Positions 31,516 to 40,544 of a stretch of DNA of 40,874 bases are shown piece by piece (the first letter of the stretch is position 1; every line of letters begins with the position of its first letter). The notes beneath the pieces are model-generated. The model had not been told where the DNA came from, did no database searches, and worked only from the letters and a program-made list of their open reading frames with translations. Made by a program: the position numbers and the translations under genes. This DNA is from Mycobacterium sp. E3198. GTDB lineage: Bacteria; Actinomycetota; Actinomycetes; Mycobacteriales; Mycobacteriaceae. The stretch spans positions 1 through 40,874 of the forward strand of contig NZ_LZIS01000179.1 of the NCBI RefSeq assembly GCF_001667015.1, given 5' to 3'.

Positions 31516-32586
31516 TCAGTGTTTCTCCTGGCCTTCGACATATGTGGCGTATGTCGAGGCGTATCGGTCCCCCGCAATGCGGCTCGGCGAAAAGGCCTCG
31601 GCGAGGTATGCGACCTCATCCGCACTTACCGCGACGTTCGTCGCCTCCAGGTTTTCCCGAACATATTGGGCACGTTTGGTACCTGGGATCGGAACCACAT
31701 CGAGGGGTTGGGCCAGTAGCCACGCCAACGCCAACTGGCCTGGGCGACATTGCTTCTCGTTGGCCAGTGTCTTCAGCACCTCTACCGGCTGAAGGTTGTT
31801 CGCAAGGTTGGCGGCGGAGAACCTAGGGTTGGCTGCGCGGAAGTCCCCTTGGCCGAAGGTGGTGTCTGGGGTAACTGCCCCGGTCAGGGCGGAGCGGCCG
31901 AGGGGGCTGAAGGGCACCAATGTGACCCCGAGTTCGCGGCATGTGGCGGTGATGCCGTTTTCGACGCGGCGCTCCCACAACGAGTACTCGCTTTGCAGTG
32001 CGGTGATGGGATGGACGGCGTGCGCTCGCCGGATCAGTTCGGGCGTCACTTCGCTGAGCCCCAGTGTTCGAACTTTACCGTCGCCGACCAGTTGGGCCAT
32101 CGCTCCGATGGTGTCTTCGATCGGCACGTTCCGGTCGAGGCGGTGGTAGTAGTACAGGTCGATCACCTCGACGCCGAGCCGGCGCAAGCTGGCCTCGCAG
32201 GCGGAGTTGACGTATTCAGGACGTCCGTCGATGACTACCTGTGTTTCATCGTCGCTGAGTCGGGCGGCGAACTTCGTCGCCAGCACAACCTCGTCCCTGC
32301 GTCCGACGATGGCCTGTCCGATGAGCTGCTCATTGTGTCCGAACCCGCGAACGCTCACATTCGACCCGATATCGGCCGCACCGTAAATGTCTGATGTATC
32401 CAGGAAATTCACGCCGAGATCGATGGCCGCGCGCAGGGTGGCGATAGATTCGCCGTCGTCGGCCGCCCCATAAAATTGCGACATGCCCATGCACCCGAGT
32501 CCGATGGGCCGCACCGTCAGCTGCGAATGACCCAGGCGAATCCGCGCCGAACCGGCGATCGCTGGATTCTTGCCGGGGTCGGTCAT
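31516..32586 (-). CDS. Aldo/keto reductase
   Basis: The product is 356 residues, NAD(P)H-dependent AKR. The catalytic tetrad is visible: Asp and Tyr in [11 protein letters not shown], Lys in [11 protein letters not shown] and His in [10 protein letters not shown]. The cofactor loop is near [16 protein letters not shown] took the ATG of MTDPGKN; a start ten codons earlier is possible. G+C is lower than in the neighbours (three 60-base lines at 31561, 31621 and 31741 average 59% by my count, against 78% in one line, 28621, of the neighbouring LLM gene). This suggests arrival by transfer. The substrate is unknown. Confidence 0.92.
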   Translation of the reverse strand: MTDPGKNPAIAGSARIRLGHSQLTVRPIGLGCMGMSQFYGAADDGESIATLRAAIDLGVNFLDTSDIYGAADIGSNVSVRGFGHNEQLIGQAIVGRRDEVVLATKFAARLSDDETQVVIDGRPEYVNSACEASLRRLGVEVIDLYYYHRLDRNVPIEDTIGAMAQLVGDGKVRTLGLSEVTPELIRRAHAVHPITALQSEYSLWERRVENGITATCRELGVTLVPFSPLGRSALTGAVTPDTTFGQGDFRAANPRFSAANLANNLQPVEVLKTLANEKQCRPGQLALAWLLAQPLDVVPIPGTKRAQYVRENLEATNVAVSADEVAYLAEAFSPSRIAGDRYASTYATYVEGQEKH

Positions 32587-32677
32587 CGGCCCCACTGTAT
32601 CGAAATGTCCACCCAAGAAGATTTCCCGTGGCGACCCGGCGTGCGCCGATCCTGGCGGCCCCGCTGGTGCTCCTTGG

Positions 32678-32971
32678 TCAGATATCGGTGGTGGAGTAGC
32701 GGGTCTTTACCGGCGGCGCGGCCAGCAGCGGAGGCAGCTCCGTCAGTTTGCCCTCGCCGGCCCGGAAGGCGCGATACGCCTCGTCGTGCTCGACGCTCTG
32801 CCAGAGTTCGTAGATCAGCCAGTGCGCCTCGTCGTCCTCGTCGACGAGCACGTCGGTCTGCAGGTTGCCCGCGAACGCGCGGGTGTCTTTGAGCGCCCGT
32901 CCCATCACCTCGCGCCCCGCTTGCACCGCGTCGGGCTTCAGCCTGAGTTCCAGTGTCACCGTCACCGGCAT
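32678..32971 (-). CDS. Antibiotic biosynthesis monooxygenase (ABM) domain protein
   Basis: The product is 97 residues, a dimeric ferredoxin-like ABM fold. Visible strands are [34 protein letters not shown] and [17 protein letters not shown], with a helix [15 protein letters not shown] between. Family members act as cofactor-free oxygenases, heme-degrading enzymes or regulators; sequence alone cannot tell. The start is the ATG with GAGGAG upstream. It is divergent from the DUF35 gene, with the palindrome at 33055 between. Confidence 0.8.
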   Translation of the reverse strand: MPVTVTLELRLKPDAVQAGREVMGRALKDTRAFAGNLQTDVLVDEDDEAHWLIYELWQSVEHDEAYRAFRAGEGKLTELPPLLAAPPVKTRYSTTDI

Positions 32972-33054
32972 GGTGGTCTCCTCACGTCGCACGGATCCCC
33001 GCCAAGATAGCCCGGTCGGCCGTGGGCCGCGGACCCGCATGCCGGCGAGAATGC

Positions 33055-33075
33055 GGTTTCCACTTTTCGGAAACC
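33055..33075. promoter_or_regulatory. Inverted repeat GGTTTCC-N7-GGAAACC before the DUF35-thiolase operon
   Basis: Perfect seven-base arms with a seven-base spacer lie between the divergent ABM and DUF35 genes, 63 bases before the ATG at 33139. A -10-like TATACG (33079-33084) follows immediately, so the repeat covers the -35 and spacer. An operator is probable; the binding protein is unknown. Confidence 0.6.
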
Positions 33076-33138
33076 TGTTATACGGTTCAGTGAGCAATAT
33101 TCTTTTGCCCACTGTGGACGCTCCTGGAGGATCCCTCG

Positions 33139-33552
33139 ATGCAGAAGGCACTCGCCCCCGAAATCTCCACCTGGCCCGACGAGAACCCACAGCTCATCGG
33201 GAGTCGCTGCGGCAGCTGCGGTGCCACGACCTTCCCGGTGCAGCAGTGGTGCCCGCGCTGCAGCGGCGGCGAGATGACGGAGTTGTTGTTGCCGCGCCGC
33301 GGAACCCTGGTCGCCTGGACCACGCAGGGTTTCCCGCCCGGGGCGCCCTTCGCCGGTCCGACGGGCAAGGACTTCGTACCGTTCGGCGTCGGCCTGGTCC
33401 AGCTCGGCGACATCATCCGGGTCGAGGGGCGGCTGACCGAAAACGACCCCGCGAAGCTGCAGTTCGGTCAGGAGGTCGAGCTGACCATGGTGCCGTTGAC
33501 CACCGACGCCGACGGCGCCGAGGTCATGACGTTCGCCTTCCAGCCGGCATAA
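33139..33552 (+). CDS. DUF35 (zinc-ribbon plus OB-fold) acyl-CoA-binding protein
   Basis: The product is 137 residues. The zinc ribbon has C-x2-C and C-x2-C pairs (RCGSCGAT and WCPRCSGG, about 24-41). The OB-fold follows (RGTLVAWTTQGFPP, VPFGVGLVQLGDIIRVEGRL). DUF35 proteins act as partner subunits of thiolase-like enzymes, as ChsH2 does for the aldolase Ltp2 in steroid side-chain degradation. The thiolase-like gene follows 15 bases later. No MaoC-type ChsH1 is present, unlike the steroid clusters. Confidence 0.88.
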   Translation: MQKALAPEISTWPDENPQLIGSRCGSCGATTFPVQQWCPRCSGGEMTELLLPRRGTLVAWTTQGFPPGAPFAGPTGKDFVPFGVGLVQLGDIIRVEGRLTENDPAKLQFGQEVELTMVPLTTDADGAEVMTFAFQPA

Positions 33553-33567
33553 AAGGAGGAGCCTGAG

Positions 33568-34713
33568 ATGACGAACGACGTTGCCATCATCGGCGTGGGC
33601 CTGCACCCGTTCGGCAGGTTCGACAAGACCGCAATGCAGATGGGGGCCGAGGCCATTCAGGCCGCGCTGGCCGACGCCGGCTGCGACTGGAAGGACATCC
33701 AGTTCGGCTTCGGCGGCAGCCACGAGGTTTCCAACCCCGACGCGGTGACCCGCCTGGTCGGGCTGACCGGGATCACGTTCACCAACGTGTTCAACGCGTG
33801 CGCCACCGCCGCCAGCGCCATTCAGCAGACCGCCGACACCATCCGGCTGGGCAAATACGACCTCGGCATCGCGATCGGCTTGGACAAGCACCCGCGCGGG
33901 GCGTTCACCGACGACCCCGCCAAGCTGGCGCTGCCGCAGTGGTACGCCCAGAATGGGCAGTTCGTCACCACCAAGTTCTTCGGGATGAAGGCCAACAAGT
34001 ACCTGCACGACCACAACATCTCGCAGGCCACCCTCGCGAAGGTGGCCGCGAAGAATTTCCGCAACGGCGCGTTGAACCCGAACGCGTTCCGCCGCAAGCC
34101 GATTCCCGAGGAAGAGATCCTCAACTCGGCCGTGCTCAACTACCCGCTGACCCAGTACATGTTCTGCGCGCCCGACGAAGGCGCCGCCGCGGTGATCATG
34201 TGCCGCGCCGACCTGGCGCACAAGTACACCGACAAGCCGGTCTACGTGCGCGCCTGCGAGATCCGGACCCGGCGCTACGGCGCCTACGAGGTGCACGCGA
34301 CCTTCGCCCCGCCGGACGAGGACGTCTCGCCGACGGTGTACGCGGCCAAGGCCGCCTACGAGGCGGCGGGCATCGGGCCCGAGGACGTCGACGTCGCCCA
34401 GCTGCAGGACACCGACGCCGGCAACGAGGTCATCCACATGGCCGAGACTGGTTTGTGCGCCGACGGCGAGCAGGAGAAGTTGGTCGCCGACGGGGCCACC
34501 GAAATCCACGGCTCCATGCCGGTCAACACCGACGGCGGGTTGATCGCCAACGGCGAGCCGATCGGCGCGTCGGGCCTGCGCCAGATGCACGAGCTGGTGC
34601 GCCAGCTGCGCGGCGAGGCAGGGGAGCGTCAGGTGCCCGGCGACCCGCGCGTCGGCCTGGCTCAGGTGTACGGCGCGCCGGGCACCGCGTCGGCGACGAT
34701 TCTGTCGCTCTAG
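33568..34713 (+). CDS. Thiolase-like lipid-transfer protein (Ltp/SCP2-thiolase family)
   Basis: The product is 381 residues with the thiolase fold. The N-terminus is VAIIGVGLHPFGRFDKTAMQ. The nucleophile-site region reads NVFNACATAASAIQQ (about 75), where a cysteine stays at the thiolase position. The later segments DVDVAQLQDTDAGNEVIHMA and PVNTDGGLIANGEPIGASGL (about 313-332) have the conserved GGxxxxGxxxGA layout, with no His in the usual GHPxGA place (GEPIGA instead). This fits Ltp-type retro-aldolases or degenerate thiolases rather than a true 3-ketothiolase. It is coupled to the DUF35 gene, AAAGGAGGAG before the ATG being an excellent ribosome site. Confidence 0.88.
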   Translation: MTNDVAIIGVGLHPFGRFDKTAMQMGAEAIQAALADAGCDWKDIQFGFGGSHEVSNPDAVTRLVGLTGITFTNVFNACATAASAIQQTADTIRLGKYDLGIAIGLDKHPRGAFTDDPAKLALPQWYAQNGQFVTTKFFGMKANKYLHDHNISQATLAKVAAKNFRNGALNPNAFRRKPIPEEEILNSAVLNYPLTQYMFCAPDEGAAAVIMCRADLAHKYTDKPVYVRACEIRTRRYGAYEVHATFAPPDEDVSPTVYAAKAAYEAAGIGPEDVDVAQLQDTDAGNEVIHMAETGLCADGEQEKLVADGATEIHGSMPVNTDGGLIANGEPIGASGLRQMHELVRQLRGEAGERQVPGDPRVGLAQVYGAPGTASATILSL

Positions 34714-34737
34714 TTTCCGGCGCGAGCCCCCGGCGAA

Positions 34738-34790
34738 CGTGAAGCCAGCTTCACGCTCGGCCGCCAGCGTGAAGGCAGCTTCACGCTCGG
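34738..34790. terminator. Two tandem hairpins CGTGAAG-N4-CTTCACG between convergent genes
   Basis: The 23-base units at 34738-34760 and 34768-34790 are near-identical direct repeats (one base differs) and each forms a perfect seven-base stem with a four-base loop (CCAG or GCAG) followed by CTCGG. They lie between the thiolase-like gene and ercc3, both ending here, so bidirectional termination is likely. The unit resembles the elements at 24630. Confidence 0.7.
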
Positions 34791-34803
34791 TCGGGTCAGG
34801 AGC

Positions 34804-36453
34804 TTAAATCGCCGGGCCCAGTAGGTCGTCCGCGTCGCGGATGACGTAGCCGTAGCCCTGCTCGGCCAGGAAGCGCTGGCGGTGCGCGGCGTACTCGGCG
34901 TCCAGGCTGTCGCGGGCCACCACGGAGTAAAAGATGGCGCCGCCGCCGTCGGCCTTGGGCCGCAGCAGCCGGCCGAGCCGCTGCGCCTCCTCCTGGCGCG
35001 AGCCGAAAGTGCCCGAAACCTGCACCGCCACAGAGGCTTCCGGCAGGTCGATGGAGAAGTTGGCGACCTTGGACACCACCAGCGTCGACACCTCGCCGCG
35101 ACGGAACGCGTCGAACAGCGCCTCGCGTTCCTTGGTCCGGGTGGACCCCTGGATCACCGGGGCGTTGAGTTCGGCGCCGAGCTCCTCGAGCTGATCCAGG
35201 TACGCGCCGATCACCAGGGTCTGCTCGCCGGGATGCTTGTCCAGGATCGACTTGACCACCGCGATCTTGGTGTGCACCGTCGAGCACAGCCGGTACCGCT
35301 CTTCGGGTTCGGCCGTCGCGTAGGTCATTCGCTCGCTGTCGGTCATGGTGACCCGCACCTCGACGCACTCGGCGGGCGCGATCCAGCCCTGCGCCTCGAT
35401 GTCCTTCCAGGGCGCGTCGTAGCGCTTCGGGCCGATCAACGAAAAGACGTCACCCTCGCGGCCGTCCTCGCGGATCAACGTGGCCGTCAGGCCCAGCCGC
35501 CGCTTGGACTGCAGGTCGGCGGTCATCCGGAACACCGGCGCCGGCAGCAGGTGCACCTCGTCGTAGATGATCAGCCCCCAGTCTCGGCTGTCGAACAGCT
35601 CCAGATGCCGGTACTCGCCCTTGGTGCGGCGGGTGATCATCTGATACGTCGAAATGGTGACCGGCCGGATCTCCTTGCGCTCTCCCGAGTATTCGCCGAT
35701 CTCGTCCTCGGTGAGCGACGTGCGGGCGACCAGCTCGCGTTTCCATTGCCGCGCGGCGACGATGTTGGTGACCAGGATCAGCGTCGTCGCACCGGCTTTC
35801 GCCATTGCCGCGGCGCCGACCAGCGTCTTGCCCGCACCGCAGGGGAGTACCACCACCCCGGAGCCGCCGGCCCAGAACGAATCCGCGGCCAGCTGCTGGT
35901 AATCGCGCAGGTGCCAGCCGCCCTGATCCAGGCTGATCGGATGCGCCTCGCCGTCGACGTAACCGGCGAGATCCTCCGCGGGCCAGCCGATCTTGAGGAG
36001 CATCTGCTTGACGCGGCCCCGCTCGCTGTTGTGGACGACGACGGTGTCCTCGTCGATCCGGGCGCCCAGCATCGGCGCGATCTTTTTGTTGCGCAGCACC
36101 TCCTCGAGGACCGCGCGGTCCAGGCTGACCAGCGTCAGGCCGTGCGCCGGGTGCTTGACCAATTGCAGGCGCCCGTAGCGGGCCATCGTGTCGACGATGT
36201 CGACGAGCAGCGGCTGGGGCACCGCGTAGCGGGAGAAGCTGACCAGCGCGTCGACGACCTGTTCGGCGTCATGCCCGGCGGCGCGCGCGTTCCACAGGGC
36301 CAGCGGCGTGATGCGGTAGGTGTGCACGTGCTCGGGTGCGCGCTCCAGCTCGGCGAACGGCGCGATGGCGGCGCGCGCCTCGCCGGCCAGCTCGTGATCG
36401 ACCTCGAGCAGCACCGTCTTGTCGGACTGCACGATCAATGGTCCGTCGGACAT
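34804..36453 (-). CDS. ercc3: XPB/ERCC3-type DNA helicase
   Basis: The product is 549 residues, an SF2 helicase of the XPB group (M. tuberculosis Rv0861c). The N-terminal damage-recognition-like domain spans about 1-180. Walker A is LPCGAGKT with Lys209, and the DEVH box is YDEVHLLPAP (298-301). The RED-like motif is REDGREGD (about 330). Motif VI is EAQRLGRLLRP. Such helicases unwind DNA 3' to 5' and act in repair; the bacterial role is not settled. The next gene upstream on the same strand encodes its large partner of the M. tuberculosis pair. Confidence 0.94.
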   Translation of the reverse strand: MSDGPLIVQSDKTVLLEVDHELAGEARAAIAPFAELERAPEHVHTYRITPLALWNARAAGHDAEQVVDALVSFSRYAVPQPLLVDIVDTMARYGRLQLVKHPAHGLTLVSLDRAVLEEVLRNKKIAPMLGARIDEDTVVVHNSERGRVKQMLLKIGWPAEDLAGYVDGEAHPISLDQGGWHLRDYQQLAADSFWAGGSGVVVLPCGAGKTLVGAAAMAKAGATTLILVTNIVAARQWKRELVARTSLTEDEIGEYSGERKEIRPVTISTYQMITRRTKGEYRHLELFDSRDWGLIIYDEVHLLPAPVFRMTADLQSKRRLGLTATLIREDGREGDVFSLIGPKRYDAPWKDIEAQGWIAPAECVEVRVTMTDSERMTYATAEPEERYRLCSTVHTKIAVVKSILDKHPGEQTLVIGAYLDQLEELGAELNAPVIQGSTRTKEREALFDAFRRGEVSTLVVSKVANFSIDLPEASVAVQVSGTFGSRQEEAQRLGRLLRPKADGGGAIFYSVVARDSLDAEYAAHRQRFLAEQGYGYVIRDADDLLGPAI

Positions 36454-36511
36454 CTAGCGCCACTCCTCCTCATCGCTTCGCTCTGCATCGTCGTCGGCGC
36501 GCATAGCACCA

Positions 36512-38764
36512 TTATCCGGAGTCCCCCGACACCACCGACGTGATGCGGTGGATGGCGAAGTCGCGTAGCCGGCCCGACGCCGAGTCAAAGGCCACCAGCT
36601 GCCCGCCCTTGATCGTGATCGGCGACACCACCCGCTGCGTGGCCACGCCGGCGGCGTCGAGGTAACCGATCACCAAGGTGTCCTGGGCCCTGGCCGCGCG
36701 CTGCAGCAGCGACATGGTGACGGCCGGGTCGACGCGGATGTTCCCGAACGGCGCGGCGGTCACCTTCCGCAGCACCGAGACGACGGCGTTGAGCGTCTCG
36801 CTGCTGGGCCGCGGCGCCGGACGGTACGGCCTGCGTTGCTGCGGGGTGGGCACCCTGGCCCCGCGCGGCCGGACGTCGACGATGGAGCCGGTGGAGTCCT
36901 CGGCGGCCGGGGCGAAGCCCGCCTTGCGCAACGCGACGAGGACTTCGGCGATCGGCGCGGGCGACACCGCCACCGTCGGCGCCAGCGCCCGCAGCTGCAA
37001 CTCCTCCGCGGCCGCCACCGCCTGGGCCAGCAATGCCGGGTCCTCGCACCGCACGAACGAGGTGGCCATGCCGATGCGCAGCTGGCCGTGCCGGCGGGCC
37101 ACGTCATCGATGAGGTAGGTAAGTCCTTGCGGCACCGGGGTTTTGGAATGCCTGCCGAAGAGGTCGTGCATCCAGTCGCGGGTCTTGCCGACGTCTAGGG
37201 CGTGCCGGATCGACTGCTCGCTGATGCGGTACACCATGGCCGTGCCGGCCGATTCGACGGTGGCAACGGTGGCGAGATCGTCGGCCAGGTCGCGTTGCAG
37301 CGGCCCGGGCACCACGACGGTCAGGTCGGCCTGCACCAGGAAGTGGTCGATCGGTGCGGGCATCGCCCGCGTCATCGCGCCCACCGCGATCTCCGGGTCG
37401 CCACCTTCCTCCAGCAGCGCCCGGCCGGGGGTGCTGATTGCCCCCCGGCCCACCAGACCCAGCGCGTGGCTCTCGGCCAGCAGATCGGCGACGGGTTGGG
37501 GTTGCAGCCGCCTGGCCCAACGCGGCCGTCGCCAGATCAGCGCCGCCGACGCCGTGACCGCATCGACGCCGGCCCCGGGCGGCAGACCGCACAGCATGCC
37601 CAGCAGCAATCGGCGATCCAGTGGAGCGGCCGTCGAGTACAGCGAATCATTCAGGGCGCCATAGGGTTTGGCGTCCGGGCCGCGGGTGCCGATCAAGGCC
37701 GGCCGGCTCGGCAGGTCGAGCCAGGTGCTGGCCAGCAGGTGCCAGCGTTCGGCGGGGGACATCGCGGTGAACCGTTCGGTGGCCGCCGTGGGCGCCCAGT
37801 ACGGGCCGTCGCCGGCGTCCGGCTCCGGATCGGGCGTGCCGCTGGCGATCAATCCCGCCCCGGCCGCGATCTCGAGGATCAGGCCCAGCCGAGGCTCCTC
37901 GACGCCGGTCGCCTTGGCCAGCCGCTTGACGTCACGAATGCCCAGCCCTCCGCTGCGCAGCTCGGAAACCGGTGTGGCACTTAGGCTTTGCAACAGCACG
38001 TCGAGCTCGCGCAACACGTCGATGACGGCTCCCGCGGCCACCGCGTCGACGTCCGTGGGGCTGGTGGTCGACACGACCGGGTCGGGCTCGGTCAGCTGCA
38101 GGGGACCGGGGTCCTCGCCGCGCAACACCTGTCCCACGTGACGGGGCAAGATCACCGTCTCGGCGTCGATGCGCCGCAGCAGGCCCGAGGCCAGCAGCTG
38201 CGGCACCGGCCGCTCCGCCGGGGCGCCCGGCGCGGCGTCGCGGGTGCGGCCCATCGGCGAACCTTCCAGCAGCTTGTCCAGCACGTCGAGCTGCGCCCGG
38301 TCGAGCCCGTCGATGAGGGCGGCGATCTCCTCGCCCGTGCGGGAGCTGTCCTCGAGCGTGACTTGGCCCGGATGCCACGGCAACGCGGTGCCGGCGTCGG
38401 CGGCCAGTCGGACCGCGGTGTCGCCCCAGACCAGGGCGCGCTGCCTGAGGTCGTCCAGCGCGCCGCCCACGTCGGCCTCGGCGGCGCGGTCGCCGACGAG
38501 GGCCAGCAGCTTGGCGGTCGGCACCGGGGCGGAATCGGCCTGCAGCACCAGCAGGGCATCGAGCACCGCCAGCCGGAGGAAGTCCAGGTCGTCGGTGGCC
38601 GCCTTGACGGATTGGCGCGCCTGGGCACGCGCGGCCAACGCGGCGATGCTGCCGGGTGGGGGCTGCGCGAGGTCTGGCCGGAGTTCCAGCAGTCGGATCA
38701 GCCGCTCGTCGGGTAAGTCGGCCAGCCAGGACCCCAGCGGGATATCCGGGGTGTTGTCGGTCAT
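36512..38764 (-). CDS. Helicase-associated protein (XPB/Ssl2-like domain), Rv0862c-like
   Basis: The product is 750 residues (the M. tuberculosis homolog is about 756). It lacks helicase motifs. It is mainly helical with winged-helix-like pieces: an N-terminal [20 protein letters not shown], then [20 protein letters not shown] and a C-terminal WYL-like segment [20 protein letters not shown], then [20 protein letters not shown]. This end fits a WYL ligand-binding domain. It lies 58 bases upstream of ercc3 on the same strand, consistent with a two-gene unit and physical partnership. I took the ATG at 38764; a longer start is possible. Confidence 0.88.
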   Translation of the reverse strand: MTDNTPDIPLGSWLADLPDERLIRLLELRPDLAQPPPGSIAALAARAQARQSVKAATDDLDFLRLAVLDALLVLQADSAPVPTAKLLALVGDRAAEADVGGALDDLRQRALVWGDTAVRLAADAGTALPWHPGQVTLEDSSRTGEEIAALIDGLDRAQLDVLDKLLEGSPMGRTRDAAPGAPAERPVPQLLASGLLRRIDAETVILPRHVGQVLRGEDPGPLQLTEPDPVVSTTSPTDVDAVAAGAVIDVLRELDVLLQSLSATPVSELRSGGLGIRDVKRLAKATGVEEPRLGLILEIAAGAGLIASGTPDPEPDAGDGPYWAPTAATERFTAMSPAERWHLLASTWLDLPSRPALIGTRGPDAKPYGALNDSLYSTAAPLDRRLLLGMLCGLPPGAGVDAVTASAALIWRRPRWARRLQPQPVADLLAESHALGLVGRGAISTPGRALLEEGGDPEIAVGAMTRAMPAPIDHFLVQADLTVVVPGPLQRDLADDLATVATVESAGTAMVYRISEQSIRHALDVGKTRDWMHDLFGRHSKTPVPQGLTYLIDDVARRHGQLRIGMATSFVRCEDPALLAQAVAAAEELQLRALAPTVAVSPAPIAEVLVALRKAGFAPAAEDSTGSIVDVRPRGARVPTPQQRRPYRPAPRPSSETLNAVVSVLRKVTAAPFGNIRVDPAVTMSLLQRAARAQDTLVIGYLDAAGVATQRVVSPITIKGGQLVAFDSASGRLRDFAIHRITSVVSGDSG

Positions 38765-38859
38765 TGCTGACCAGCGTAAAGCAGTCGGCGGGCCCAACGA
38801 CCACGCTCACAACGCGGACCAGTGGCCTTGCGCCACGCGCGCGTGCGCGACCTGTCAGA

Positions 38860-39069
38860 ATGGACCGCGTGGCTGACACTGCTGAGGGCAACGCGCGCAA
38901 AACCAACTACGTCGACAACGGTTGGCCGACGACGGACCCGGACGACCACGCCGTGAGCGAACTGGTGAGTGACCGCACGGGTGCGTTGTCACCGTTCGGT
39001 GAGCTGGCGTTCCCCCTGCCCGCGACAGACCTGCCCTACGTTCACCCGGTCACGGTCGTCAACCGGTAA
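38860..39069 (+). CDS. Small conserved protein, Rv0863-like
   Basis: The product is 69 residues from ATG (a GTG three codons later is as likely; a longer upstream start, as in the longer M. tuberculosis homolog, is possible). The residues [20 protein letters not shown] and [20 protein letters not shown] look conserved and folded rather than shadow sequence. No domain is recognised. It is three bases before moaC and may be co-translated with the molybdenum-cofactor operon. Confidence 0.65.
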   Translation: MDRVADTAEGNARKTNYVDNGWPTTDPDDHAVSELVSDRTGALSPFGELAFPLPATDLPYVHPVTVVNR

Positions 39070-39072
39070 CCC

Positions 39073-39573
39073 ATGGCTAGGGCCCCAGAGGCCGCGAAGG
39101 CCTCGGCAGGCGCGCTCTCGCATCTGGACGAGCGCGGCGCCGCCCACATGGTCGACGTCACCGAAAAAGGCGCCACCAAGCGCACCGCCGTCGCCGCGGG
39201 CGCGTTGCGCACCTCGCCGCACGTGGTGGCGCTGATCTCGACCGGCGGCCTGCCCAAGGGCGATGCGTTGGCCACCGCGCGGGTGGCCGGCATTCTGGCG
39301 GCGAAGCGCACCAGCGACCTGATCCCGCTGTGCCATCAGCTCGCGCTCACCGGCGTCGACATCGATTTCGCCATCGGCGACGCGGATGTGGAGATCACCG
39401 CGACCGTGCGCAGCACCGACCGCACCGGCGTGGAGATGGAGGCGCTGACCGCCGTCAGCGTCGCCGGGCTCACGCTGTACGACATGATCAAAGCGGTGGA
39501 CCCCGCCGCTCGCATCGACGACATCCGCGTGCTGCGCAAGCAGGGCGGCAAAACCGGAACTTGGGAGAGGTGA
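39073..39573 (+). CDS. moaC2: Cyclic pyranopterin monophosphate synthase MoaC
   Basis: The product is 166 residues. It makes cyclic pyranopterin monophosphate from the MoaA product in molybdenum-cofactor synthesis. Conserved features are [19 protein letters not shown] (about 25-43), the active-site [15 protein letters not shown] (about 77-91), [20 protein letters not shown] with the catalytic region, and the C-terminal GGKTGTW. Length and order agree with M. tuberculosis MoaC2 (Rv0864). It starts three bases after the Rv0863-like stop. MoaA is not in the window, so the first step is encoded elsewhere. Confidence 0.95.
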   Translation: MARAPEAAKASAGALSHLDERGAAHMVDVTEKGATKRTAVAAGALRTSPHVVALISTGGLPKGDALATARVAGILAAKRTSDLIPLCHQLALTGVDIDFAIGDADVEITATVRSTDRTGVEMEALTAVSVAGLTLYDMIKAVDPAARIDDIRVLRKQGGKTGTWER

Positions 39574-40055
39574 TGGGCGCGCGATCGGCACGAGTGATCA
39601 TCGCTTCGACCCGCGCGTCGGCCGGCGCGTATGACGACCGATGCGGGCCGATCATCGCGGAATGGCTTGAGCATCAGGGATTTTCGTCCGCACAGCCCGA
39701 GGTGGTGGCGGATGGTGAGCCGGTCGGGGAGGCGCTGCGCGGGGCGCTGGACGCCGAGGTCGACCTGATCATCACCTCGGGCGGCACCGGCATCTCGCCC
39801 AGCGACAGCACCCCGGACCAGACGGTGGCGGTGCTCGACTACATGATTCCGGGGCTGGCCGACGCCATTCGCCGCTCCGGGCTGCCGAAGGTGCCGACGT
39901 CGGTGTTGTCGCGCGGCGTCTGCGGCGTGGCCGGCCGGACGCTGATCGTCAACCTGCCGGGTTCGCCCGGCGGGGTGCGCGACGGCCTCGGGGTGCTCGC
40001 CGACGTTCTCGACCACGCGCTCGATCAACTCGCCGGCGGGGATCACGAGCGATGA
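39573..40055 (+). CDS. mog: Molybdenum cofactor biosynthesis protein Mog/MoaB
   Basis: The product is 160 residues, as in M. tuberculosis (Rv0865). The molybdopterin adenylyltransferase fold is shown by [20 protein letters not shown], the [15 protein letters not shown] segment, and [15 protein letters not shown] near the end. It adenylates molybdopterin before metal insertion. The ATG overlaps the moaC stop (TGATG); a GTG one codon earlier is an alternative. The stop overlaps moaE (ATGA). Confidence 0.94.
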   Translation: MGARSARVIIASTRASAGAYDDRCGPIIAEWLEHQGFSSAQPEVVADGEPVGEALRGALDAEVDLIITSGGTGISPSDSTPDQTVAVLDYMIPGLADAIRRSGLPKVPTSVLSRGVCGVAGRTLIVNLPGSPGGVRDGLGVLADVLDHALDQLAGGDHER

Positions 40056-40477
40056 CGCGTGTGTTGCGCGCCGCGGTGACCGAAGACCCGATTTTTTTGT
40101 CGGAACACGAGGAGTTGGTGGGCCATCAGTCGGCCGGAGCCGTCGTCGGCTTCGTCGGCATGATTCGCGACCACGACGGCGGCCGCCGGGTGGTGCGGCT
40201 GGAGTATTCCGCGCACCCCTCGGCCGAACAGGTCCTTGCCCAAGTGGTGGCGGAGATCGCCGAGGAGGCCGGCGGCGTGCGAGCCATCGCCGCCAGCCAC
40301 CGCATCGGCGTGCTGCGCATCGGCGAGGCGGCGCTGGTGTCCGCGGTGGCCGCCGACCATCGCGGCGCGGCATTCGATACCTGCGCCCGTCTGGTCGACA
40401 CCATCAAGGCGCGACTACCGGTGTGGAAGCACCAGTTCTTCGACGACGGAACCGAAGAATGGGTCGGTTCGGCCTAA
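40052..40477 (+). CDS. moaE2: Molybdopterin synthase catalytic subunit MoaE
   Basis: The product is 141 residues, as MoaE2 of M. tuberculosis. It converts cyclic pyranopterin monophosphate to molybdopterin with thiocarboxylated MoaD. Conserved features are [31 protein letters not shown] and the C-terminal [18 protein letters not shown], with the catalytic lysine in WKHQFF. No moaD gene is adjacent. It is the last gene of the operon with ATGA overlap and converges on rpfA; the 67-base gap shows no clear terminator. Confidence 0.95.
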   Translation: MTRVLRAAVTEDPIFLSEHEELVGHQSAGAVVGFVGMIRDHDGGRRVVRLEYSAHPSAEQVLAQVVAEIAEEAGGVRAIAASHRIGVLRIGEAALVSAVAADHRGAAFDTCARLVDTIKARLPVWKHQFFDDGTEEWVGSA

Positions 40478-40544
40478 CGGCGATCGCGAGCGCGGCGAAA
40501 GCCGGGGGAAGCGGGTCGCCGCCATCGCCCCCAGCGGCCGGACG

